Part shown: positions 1 through 5,672 of the stretch, piece after piece
Layout: each line of letters opens with the position of its first letter
Position numbering within the stretch: position 1 is the stretch's first letter
From: an uncultured Ruminococcus sp.
Lineage (GTDB): Bacteria; Bacillota; Clostridia; Oscillospirales; CAG-272
Direction of reading: 5' to 3'
DNA length: 8,858 bases
Assembly (NCBI GenBank): GCA_902783705.1
Contig: CACZSA010000177.1
Coordinates: 1 to 8,858 of the forward strand
The notes under the pieces: generated by a model
Told to the model about the DNA's origin: nothing
Seen by the model: the letters and a program-made list of their open reading frames with translations, nothing else
The model's database searches: none
Made by a program: the position numbers and the translations under genes

Positions 1-27
1 AAGAGGACCCGGCCCGAGGGTCCTCTT
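1..27 (-). terminator. Perfect 10-bp hairpin at the window edge, possible terminator
   Basis: Bases 1-10 (AAGAGGACCC) pair perfectly with 18-27 (GGGTCCTCTT) around a 7-base loop. Read on the minus strand the 3' arm ends in CTCTT at the window edge, so a T-tract, if there is one, lies outside. On the plus strand nothing T-rich follows. It could be a third terminator in the tail of the large gene, or the terminator or leader of a small transcript starting between 50 and 130. The hairpin is certain; its role is inferred. Confidence 0.45.
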
Positions 28-46
28 AGGTCCCGTCCGGAAGGAC

Positions 47-71
47 AAAAAAAACAATCGACTTGGTCGAT
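47..71 (-). terminator. Second, weaker intrinsic terminator downstream of the large membrane protein gene
   Basis: On the minus strand ATCGAC (71-66 side) pairs with GTCGAT around a 3-base CAA loop, giving a 6-bp stem. Two bases later comes a run of eight T (plus-strand A at 47-54). The stem is short but the T-tract is long. It lies ~70 bases past a stronger terminator, so it may be a backup for the same transcript or may end a small RNA. Confidence 0.5.
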
Positions 72-139
72 CCCAAATCCGCAAGCGTAAGCGCGCAGAA
101 AAAATAAACGGCAAAAGAATCAGCGGCAAGAACGCAACG

Positions 140-171
140 AAAAAGCGCGTACCCCGAAAAAGTACGCGCTT
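140..171 (-). terminator. Strong intrinsic terminator of the rlmB-large protein operon
   Basis: On the minus strand AAGCGCGTAC pairs perfectly with GTACGCGCTT (143-152 with 162-171) around a 9-base loop. The T run overlaps the end of the 3' arm. It begins 13 bases after the TGA stop of the 1285-codon gene, which is the usual position for a rho-independent terminator. Confidence 0.85.
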
Positions 172-184
172 ATCCTTTCCCGCG

Positions 185-3100
185 TCAGCGGATGAATACT
201 CTCGATGTGATCAGCGTCGGGATCAGCCAGACCAGCTGATACAGCGTGATCACCGCCGGCGTCAGCCCTCCGAGCAGGTTCGCGAACAGCAGGATCGCCA
301 TGATCGCCGCGCTCACGAGGATGCTCATCACCGCCATCGCCACGTGCGTCTTCCGCGTCCGGAGAACCTTCCCGCAGAACGAAATCACCTGCAAGAGCGA
401 CTTCTGCGATCCGCACGTCACCAGCCCCGAATCCGCCTTCGCTTCATAGGAGACGACCTCCTCGGGATCCGCGTAGCGCACGATCTTGAGCGGCATCTTC
501 TTCATGCTCAGCTTCTTCGCGATCATCTCCTCGTCGATGTTCGGATCGAACGTCCGGACACACGCGTAGAGACCGTTTCCGGAGAACTGCTTCAGAATCA
601 GATCCATGTCGCTGTCCATCTCGTACTTCACGTACATCTTCGCCACGAGCTTGTTCTCGCGGAACATGTACATGATCGAGAGCTCGTCGGACAGATCCAC
701 GTCGTCCTCCACCGCGTCGTCCGGGATGTCAAAGCCCCGGTCGCGGAGCGCGTCGCAGCTGCCGAAGATGATGTTCACGCCGTCCACCTGCGTCGCGAGG
801 AAATTGTCCTCCGTGTCGTAGATGCGGACGTTCGTGGAGTTGCCGAGATCCTTCGTCGCCACCTCGAAGACGTCCTGGAGCGGACCGCCCGCGTAGGCAA
901 AGACGGAGGAGGCATAGTACAGTACCCGGTCGATGCGGGCGTTGTTGTAGATGCGGATGTTCTGCACCTTGACGAAGTAGGACGGAAACACGTTCTTGTC
1001 GTCAAAGGAGATGATCGACGCGTTCGAGTACTCCTCGAGCGAGGTCTCGCCGATGATCGCGCTGTCGTAGTCCTTCGCCGTCACGTTTGCGCGGTAGAAG
1101 GGGTACGAGAAGGTCACGAACACGGAGAGCGGCGCGAGCATCAGGAGCGATTCGTACATCGCCCGGGCCACCATCGTCCCGTTGCCGCCCCGGATCCGGG
1201 CGATCAGGCCGAAGATCACGGAGAGCAGGACCGCCGCGCCCATCACGAACATCATGAAGGTCCCGGTCGTGGTATCGGGCTTGGCGAGCCGCGCGAAGAA
1301 GCCGCCGATGAAGTCGGTCTTCTCGATCTTCATCACGTCGCAGACGTCCTCGGCCTCGGCGAACGCCTTGGTCTCGTTTTCGGATTCGTCGTCGCGCAGG
1401 CGCCGCACGATGTGCTTCGGCTTCTTGCTCGACACGATGCGGAAATTCATCATTTCCCGCTTGTTGTTGAACACGGAATAGACGATCGTCATGAACGCCG
1501 CGAGCGCCACGAGGAAGTTGAACATCTTCGGCTCCTCGGGCGAGATCGTGATCCGCGCCACCACGGCGGAGTAAAGGATGCCCGCCAGCGCGAGGAGGGC
1601 CGTCATGCTCTCGGGTCTCGGTGTGCCGCGGAAGATGCCCTTGATGCCGTTCGCGATCTCATCGTACGCGCAGAGGCAGGCGAGGAGCATGATCTGCAGG
1701 CTCACCATCGAATAGACCGCGGGGTAGACCGACGGGTCGATCACGCCGCCGAACTGCATCCCGGTGCCCGTCACGAGGCGCGTCACCGCTTCGATGTTCT
1801 CGAAGAGGAAGAGCACCGCCGTCAGCACGAAGCACAAAATCATGCGCACGAACAGGGAGACCGAGCGGCGTCCGTATTCCTTGCGGATCTCCGGGATCTG
1901 GGATTTGTCGATGAATTCCGGACGGTCGAGCCGCTGGGCGGTGTCGCGCGTCTGCTGCTTCTGTTCGATCTTGTCGCCGAACTCCTTGGCCCGCCCGGCG
2001 CGCTTTCCTTTATTCTTATCGTCGTCGAGCCCGAACGCCACCATGAGATTGATGTCGGTCGGGTCGATCTCCTCGTCCTCGAAGGGCTCGTCCGGCGTCT
2101 GCCATCCGGTCTTCTTCTCGGTGTCGGACGTCTTGATGCTGTCGAAGGTCTTGGTGCTGCCGTTGTCGTCCTCCGCGCCCGCGTCGAGGTTGTTCTGCAG
2201 TTCGGTCAGCGAGGAATCCGCCGTGACGACGGGCTCTTCCTTCTTCGCGGCCGGCTTCTGCGCGGGCGTTTCGGCAGTCTTGGCGGGCGGGTTGAAATCG
2301 TCCTCCGCGAGCGTTTCGGCGGCCCAGCGGAGAAGCTCCTCGTCGGAGAGGTTCTTCGCGGATCGGCGGGACTGCTTCACGAACGGAAGCTCCGGCTCCT
2401 GATGCTCAGGCTCCTTCATCGGCGCGGTGTTCTCGGCAGCCGCCTCCGCCGCGTCCTTCAGGGGATCCGTGACGGCGTCGACCGCATCCCCGACCGTCTC
2501 GGCGGCCTGTGCAGCCGTATCCGCGGCGGCTTCGACGGCCTCTTCGACTGTCTCCCGGACCGCATCGGCCGCCTCGTCACCCGGCGCGGGGAGAGCGGTG
2601 TCGCGGATCGCCTCGTCGGCGGCTTCCTTCGCGCGTTTTTCGGCGCGTTTGGAGCGCCCGAACATCGCGGCGGCGGCCTCGGCGATCAGGGCGTCGGTGT
2701 CGTCGTCATGCGCGGCCTCCGCTTCTGCTTCCGCCGGTGCGGGAGCGGTTTCGGCGGGCTTGTCCGTATCGTCCGCGAGGAAGAGATCCTCGTCGGCGGG
2801 GCGGTTCTTCTGCTTCTTCTCTTTTCTGCGGAAGAGGCTGAATTTCTTCTTCTGGGGCTTGACCTCGCCGAAGAGCTGCTCGACGCGCTCGTCCGAGATC
2901 TCCTCGCCGACGGGCTTGGCGTCGTCGTCCGGGAGGAACGCGGGATCCGCGCCGAAATCGACCGGATCGTCCGTCCCCTCGCCCGCCTTCTCCGCCGGAG
3001 CGTCTGCCGGTGTGTCCGCGTCGTCCGCGAGCTCATATTCGTCGAGGAACGCGTCGGCGCCCTTCTTCGCGTCTCCCGCGGGCACGCTGAAATCGCCGTC

Positions 3101-4042
3101 CGAGGGCACGACAAAGGCCGTGTCGAGCGCGGAGATCAGCTCTTCCTGCTCCGCCTCCTCGCGCGCCTCCTCTTCCTCCACGGTCTTCTGCATCCGGGAG
3201 AAGAGGCCGCCCTTCTTCGGCTTCGGCTGCTCTGCGGACACCTCTGCCGCCAGGGCCGCCGCGTCGTTCTCCGCCGTCTGACGGATCCGCGCGAACAGGC
3301 CGCCGCGCTTCGGTTCCGCGGGCTTCGGCTCCTCATGGGCGGGTTCCTCCGCCGGGGTGTCGAACATCGATTCGTCTCCGCCCAGCTCATCGAGGAGCGC
3401 GGACACGGCGTCGTCGGCATCGTCCCCCGCGTCGCGCAGACGGGACAGAATGCCGCCGGAGGAGCCGGAGGAGCCGGAGGAGCCGGAGGACGCGGGCTCA
3501 TCAGCTGCCGCATCGACAGAGATCTCCGCGGGCGCATTCGCGGTCACATCGGCCGTCGTATCCGCCGCGGGGCTCGGGGTGTCGTTCATCGTGAAGAGGA
3601 ATTCGTCCCCCTCGCCGGACTGCGCGGAGTTGGCTGCGGGTGCGTTGTCCGTCGTCCCGTCCGCCGCGATCTCGCCGAGGATGTCCTCGATGGGATCCTT
3701 TTCCGGCTCCGGCTTTTTGTTCTCCGGATCGGAGGACGCGGGCTTCTCTTCCGGCTCCGCCGATTCCCCGGCCTGCTTGTCCGGTTCCGCTGCGGGATCC
3801 GCCGATTCGTCCTGATATTCCGGCATGTATTTGCGCAGGAGCGCGTTGATGTCGAGCTCGCTGTCGGAATCGGAGGAATCCTTCGCGTCGGAGGTCAGAT
3901 CGATCGAGGAGTCCGCGAAAAAGTCGTCGTCAAAGCCGCGCTCGCCCGCCGGATTTCCGCCGAGGACCGCGTCGTTGTCCGTTCCCGGATTTCCTTTTTT
4001 CCTTCTATGCTTCGCCATTCCTGTGCCTGACAGCCGCGGCAT
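185..4042 (-). CDS. Giant membrane protein: acidic disordered N-terminus plus a degenerate P1B-type ATPase-like core
   Basis: This protein of 1285 residues has no function I can name. Residues 1-725 are rich in D, E, A and P, contain no cysteine, and look disordered. They hold four SSG repeats (185-196), three GG-[IL]-[LF]-[SA]-R motifs (196, 247, 278) and an Ala/Glu helical stretch (~485-545). Eight hydrophobic segments follow, near 730-749, 773-793, 812-830, 840-858, 928-949, 962-983, 1233-1255 and 1260-1282. Soluble loops lie at ~859-927 and ~984-1232. This is the P1B ATPase layout: four helices, actuator loop, two helices, P/N domains, two helices. Landmarks align but are eroded: APLS (970-973) at the CPC site, FDDKNVFP (1013-1020) at DKTGTLT, GGP (1052-1054) at the HP site, TFDPN (1164-1168) at TGD, ADSGL (1203-1207) after a missing GDGxND, and no TGE. 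A pump is therefore unlikely, and a pseudoenzyme is my inference. The ATG at 4042 has AAAGGAAGGA nine bases upstream. A second ATG at 4018 (MAKHRRKKG) has only a poor site. It lies 26 bases after rlmB and is probably co-transcribed with it. Confidence 0.85.
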   Translation of the reverse strand: MPRLSGTGMAKHRRKKGNPGTDNDAVLGGNPAGERGFDDDFFADSSIDLTSDAKDSSDSDSELDINALLRKYMPEYQDESADPAAEPDKQAGESAEPEEKPASSDPENKKPEPEKDPIEDILGEIAADGTTDNAPAANSAQSGEGDEFLFTMNDTPSPAADTTADVTANAPAEISVDAAADEPASSGSSGSSGSSGGILSRLRDAGDDADDAVSALLDELGGDESMFDTPAEEPAHEEPKPAEPKRGGLFARIRQTAENDAAALAAEVSAEQPKPKKGGLFSRMQKTVEEEEAREEAEQEELISALDTAFVVPSDGDFSVPAGDAKKGADAFLDEYELADDADTPADAPAEKAGEGTDDPVDFGADPAFLPDDDAKPVGEEISDERVEQLFGEVKPQKKKFSLFRRKEKKQKNRPADEDLFLADDTDKPAETAPAPAEAEAEAAHDDDTDALIAEAAAAMFGRSKRAEKRAKEAADEAIRDTALPAPGDEAADAVRETVEEAVEAAADTAAQAAETVGDAVDAVTDPLKDAAEAAAENTAPMKEPEHQEPELPFVKQSRRSAKNLSDEELLRWAAETLAEDDFNPPAKTAETPAQKPAAKKEEPVVTADSSLTELQNNLDAGAEDDNGSTKTFDSIKTSDTEKKTGWQTPDEPFEDEEIDPTDINLMVAFGLDDDKNKGKRAGRAKEFGDKIEQKQQTRDTAQRLDRPEFIDKSQIPEIRKEYGRRSVSLFVRMILCFVLTAVLFLFENIEAVTRLVTGTGMQFGGVIDPSVYPAVYSMVSLQIMLLACLCAYDEIANGIKGIFRGTPRPESMTALLALAGILYSAVVARITISPEEPKMFNFLVALAAFMTIVYSVFNNKREMMNFRIVSSKKPKHIVRRLRDDESENETKAFAEAEDVCDVMKIEKTDFIGGFFARLAKPDTTTGTFMMFVMGAAVLLSVIFGLIARIRGGNGTMVARAMYESLLMLAPLSVFVTFSYPFYRANVTAKDYDSAIIGETSLEEYSNASIISFDDKNVFPSYFVKVQNIRIYNNARIDRVLYYASSVFAYAGGPLQDVFEVATKDLGNSTNVRIYDTEDNFLATQVDGVNIIFGSCDALRDRGFDIPDDAVEDDVDLSDELSIMYMFRENKLVAKMYVKYEMDSDMDLILKQFSGNGLYACVRTFDPNIDEEMIAKKLSMKKMPLKIVRYADPEEVVSYEAKADSGLVTCGSQKSLLQVISFCGKVLRTRKTHVAMAVMSILVSAAIMAILLFANLLGGLTPAVITLYQLVWLIPTLITSRVFIR
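3455..3490 (-). repeat. Four perfect tandem copies of a 9-bp unit inside the large gene
   Basis: The plus-strand unit GCCGGAGGA occurs at 3455-3463, 3464-3472, 3473-3481 and 3482-3490 without mismatch. On the coding strand each copy reads TCC TCC GGC, giving (Ser-Ser-Gly)x4 at residues 185-196. The repeat keeps the frame and acts as a flexible linker just before the first GGILSR motif. The identical codons suggest recent slippage expansion. Confidence 0.9.
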
Positions 4043-4051
4043 GCGCAGCCG

Positions 4052-4061
4052 TCCTTCCTTT
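4052..4061 (-). promoter_or_regulatory. Ribosome binding site that decides the start of the large protein
   Basis: The minus strand reads AAAGGAAGGA, then nine bases, then ATG at 4042. The alternative ATG at 4018 has only CAGG seven bases away and an AGGA directly abutting it, so the upstream start is preferred. The site sits inside the 26-base gap after the rlmB stop. Confidence 0.7.
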
Positions 4062-4068
4062 CATCGCT

Positions 4069-4959
4069 TTATCCGTTTATCGTTTGCCCAATATGACCCG
4101 TGCCGCCCGTCCGCTGCATTCTCGCCGCGTGGCAGAGAAGAACGGAGGCCGCCGTGGAGACGTTGAGGGAATTCACTTTTCCGAACATCGGGATCGAGAC
4201 GGTGAAGTCGCAGCGCTCACGGACGAGCCGGCTCACGCCGCTGTCCTCGCCTCCCAGCACGATCGCGCAGGGGAGGTTCCAGTCGGTCTCATAGAAATCC
4301 TGACCGTCCGCTTCCGCGGCGAAGGTCCAGATCCCGGCCTCCTTGAGCTGCTCGACGGTGTTCGCGATATTCGCGACCTTCGCCACCGCCATGTGCAGGA
4401 TCGCGCCCGCCGAGGCCTTCGTCACCGCGGGCGTCAGTCCGCAGGCGCGCCTCTCCGGGATGATGACCCCGTGCGCCCCCGCGCATTCCGCGCACCGGAT
4501 GACCGCGCCGAGATTGTGCGGGTCCTCGATGCCGTCGCAGATCACGATGAGCGGCTTCTCGCCCCGTTCCCCGGCGACCTTCAGAATGTCGTCGACGGTG
4601 GAGTACGCCTTCTCCGCGACCATCGCGGCGATGCCCTGGTGATGCTCGCCCCGCGCGATCCGGTCGAGGGATTCGACGGTCGAATCGACCACGGTGATCC
4701 CGGCCTTCTTCGCCTCGGCGACGATCGCCACGACCGAGCCTTCCCGGCCCGCCACGAGGAGCTTGTCCACCGGAGCGCCCGAGCGCACCAGCTCCATCAC
4801 GGCGTTCCTTCCGACCACCACGTTCGCGGGGATCTCTCCGCGCGGGCGGGCGTTCATCGGACGATTCGGGCGATTGCCCGCCGGGCGGTTCGAACGGTTA
4901 TTCATCGAGCGTCCGTCTCCGTCTTTGCGCCGTTCCTTCTTCTTGCTGTTGTCCTGCAT
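4069..4959 (-). CDS. rlmB: 23S rRNA (guanosine-2'-O)-methyltransferase RlmB / TrmH family
   Basis: This is a SPOUT-class methyltransferase that transfers a methyl group from S-adenosylmethionine to a ribose 2'-OH. In E. coli RlmB the target is G2251 of 23S rRNA. Residues ~46-120 form the small substrate-binding domain (VVVGRNAVMELVRSG). The catalytic domain follows: DGIEDPHNLGAVIR (142-155) with the conserved Asn and Arg, GGEDSGVS (236-243), and IPMFGKVNSLNVSTAASVLL (256-275), which builds the knotted cofactor site. At 296 residues it is ~50 longer than E. coli RlmB (243), because of a basic Asn/Arg/Pro-rich tail at residues 1-40. The ATG at 4959 has AGGA nine bases upstream. A start at codon 19 (4905) is possible and would shorten the tail. 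It is the first gene of a probable two-gene operon with the giant membrane protein. The exact modified base is inferred from family similarity; TrmH-family relatives with tRNA targets are hard to exclude by sequence. Confidence 0.9.
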   Translation of the reverse strand: MQDNSKKKERRKDGDGRSMNNRSNRPAGNRPNRPMNARPRGEIPANVVVGRNAVMELVRSGAPVDKLLVAGREGSVVAIVAEAKKAGITVVDSTVESLDRIARGEHHQGIAAMVAEKAYSTVDDILKVAGERGEKPLIVICDGIEDPHNLGAVIRCAECAGAHGVIIPERRACGLTPAVTKASAGAILHMAVAKVANIANTVEQLKEAGIWTFAAEADGQDFYETDWNLPCAIVLGGEDSGVSRLVRERCDFTVSIPMFGKVNSLNVSTAASVLLCHAARMQRTGGTGHIGQTING

Positions 4960-5049
4960 GATGATTCATCCTGTTCCGGTATGTCAAGTCTTGCTCTGGG
5001 CGTCCCGCCTTTTGGGCAGAATCCGCCTTTATATAATGAACCATGATGT

Positions 5050-5078
5050 ATTATACCACATTCGGCCCGGTTTGTACA
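5050..5078 (-). promoter_or_regulatory. Sigma-A-type promoter for the rlmB operon
   Basis: On the minus strand TGTACA (5078-5073, four of six consensus bases) is followed by a 17-base spacer and a perfect TATAAT (5055-5050). The -10 is extended by TGG directly before it. Transcription would start near 5043, leaving an ~84-base leader ahead of the rlmB ATG. Confidence 0.75.
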
Positions 5079-5083
5079 GTCTC

Positions 5084-5105
5084 TGCGAAATTATTTCGCA
5101 TTTTT
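5084..5105. promoter_or_regulatory. 17-bp palindrome just upstream of the rlmB -35 box
   Basis: TGCGAAA (5084-5090), TTA, then TTTCGCA (5094-5100) forms a perfect 7-bp inverted repeat. It ends five bases upstream of the -35 hexamer of the rlmB promoter, so it could be a binding site for a dimeric regulator. Read on the plus strand it is followed by TTTTT and could instead be a weak AT-rich terminator, though no plus-strand gene is present. Its role is undecided. Confidence 0.4.
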
Positions 5106-5149
5106 CAGCCTAAAAATTTATACGTTCGCGATTTTTTCGCCCGAAAACC

Positions 5150-5174
5150 AAAAAGGATGCGGAAAACCGCATCC
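5150..5174 (-). terminator. Intrinsic terminator of the zinc-ribbon gene
   Basis: On the minus strand GGATGCGG, a TTTT loop, and CCGCATCC form a perfect 8-bp stem (5155-5174), followed at once by TTTTT. It starts ~26 bases after the zinc-ribbon stop codon and separates that gene from the rlmB promoter. Confidence 0.92.
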
Positions 5175-5200
5175 TCGTTGTGCTGCAATGGGAAGAGAAC

Positions 5201-5473
5201 TCAGGCGCGTCTTGCGGCGAAGCATTCGCTGCAGTAAACAGGTCTGTCGCTCGTGGGCTGGAAGGGGATCTTGCACGGCTTGCCGCATTCAGCGCAAACG
5301 GCGTCGAACATCTCTCTGGGTTCGCGGCCCGCATTCTTTCTCTTGTCACGGCACGCCTTGCATCTCTGGGGCTCGTTCTGGAAGCCCTTCTCCGCGTAGA
5401 ATTCCTGTTCACCGGCGGTGAAAACGAATTCGTTGCCGCATTCCTTGCATACTAAGGTCTTGTCCTCGTACAT
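5201..5473 (-). CDS. Small double zinc-ribbon protein
   Basis: This 90-residue protein has eight paired cysteines. The first ribbon uses C9-x2-C12 and C38-x2-C41, with the intervening NEFVFTAGEQEFYAEKGF pattern typical of the 'probable zinc-ribbon' (zf-trcl-like) family of Firmicutes. The second uses C60-x2-C63 and C81-x2-C84, with IPFQPTSDRPVYC between them. Each ribbon should bind one zinc ion. The molecular role is unknown; RNA or DNA binding or protein contact is plausible from the basic RDKRKNAGREPR linker (42-53). I chose the ATG at 5473 because GAGGA lies seven bases upstream and the family pattern begins there. The open frame runs further up to 5554, but that part is not zinc-ribbon-like. 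It is a single-gene unit with a terminator behind it and a structured ~200-base gap in front. Confidence 0.85.
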   Translation of the reverse strand: MYEDKTLVCKECGNEFVFTAGEQEFYAEKGFQNEPQRCKACRDKRKNAGREPREMFDAVCAECGKPCKIPFQPTSDRPVYCSECFAARRA

Positions 5474-5480
5474 GGTTTTT

Positions 5481-5485
5481 TCCTC
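5481..5485 (-). promoter_or_regulatory. Ribosome binding site of the zinc-ribbon gene
   Basis: The minus strand reads GAGGA seven bases before the ATG at 5473. It fixes the start at this codon rather than at the in-frame ATG at 5554, which lies in the structured leader. Confidence 0.75.
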
Positions 5486-5570
5486 GCTTTGCCTAATCGG
5501 CTTCAAATTTTTTTGCCCTCGGCGGACACTCTCACCGTCACCTTTGCAGAACAACGCACTTGAGTTAAGC

Positions 5571-5622
5571 TATCCGGGCGTATGGAACAGCAGGACGACT
5601 CACGTTCCGCACCGCCCGGGTA
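5571..5622. ncRNA. Long interrupted inverted repeat: candidate structured RNA or leader
   Basis: In the 198-bp gap between the sigma factor stop and the zinc-ribbon start, CCGGGCG (5574-5580) pairs with CGCCCGG (5613-5619). After a small internal loop, GGAAC (5584-5588) pairs with GTTCC (5604-5608) around a 15-base loop. Bases 5571-5573 extend the outer stem with 5620-5622 through one G-U pair if the RNA is plus strand; on the minus strand that pair is an A-C mismatch. No T-tract follows on either side, so it is not a simple terminator. It may be part of the 5' leader of the zinc-ribbon gene or a separate small RNA. I compared it by memory with 6S, SRP, 5S, tmRNA and common riboswitch cores and found no match. 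Confidence 0.35.
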
Positions 5623-5643
5623 CGGAGATGGGGTTCGGCTGTT

Positions 5644-5672
5644 ATTTTAAAACCCTTTTCGGGAATTAAAAT
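5644..5672 (-). repeat. AT-rich hairpin at the sigma factor stop codon, possible weak terminator
   Basis: On the minus strand ATTTTAA pairs with TTAAAAT, enclosing two T-T mismatches, a CCC/GGG stem and a GAAAA loop. It overlaps the last base of the TGA stop. The GC stem is only three pairs and there is no clean T run beyond it, so efficient termination is doubtful. The 3' arm, GGGTTTTAAAAT, could also serve as a -10 region for the downstream leader, but no -35 box is visible. Confidence 0.35.

Noticed and set aside
344..4030. A 1228-codon open frame on the plus strand, antisense to the giant gene
   Set aside because: Its product is dominated by Arg, His, Leu, Gly and Val, as expected from reading GC-rich Asp/Glu/Ala codons backwards. 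It has no ribosome binding site or recognisable domain. The minus-strand frame has membrane helices, a good binding site, an operon context and a terminator.
4982..4987. A TTGACA hexamer on the minus strand in the rlmB leader
   Set aside because: The position 17 bases downstream holds TCATCA, not a -10 box, and any start would fall at or inside the coding region.
4084..5046. A 320-codon plus-strand open frame over rlmB
   Set aside because: It is antisense to a clear RlmB with all SPOUT motifs, and its Arg/His/Asp-rich product resembles no protein family.
5474..5554. A 27-residue upstream extension of the zinc-ribbon protein to an ATG at 5554
   Set aside because: The extension lacks a binding site and family similarity, whereas the ATG at 5473 has GAGGA at seven bases and begins right at the conserved pattern.
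5560..5640. Possible 5S rRNA fragment (AGTTAAGC on plus, CCGAACCCCATC on minus)
   Set aside because: The two 5S-like words lie on opposite strands, and the surrounding helices of 5S rRNA are absent.
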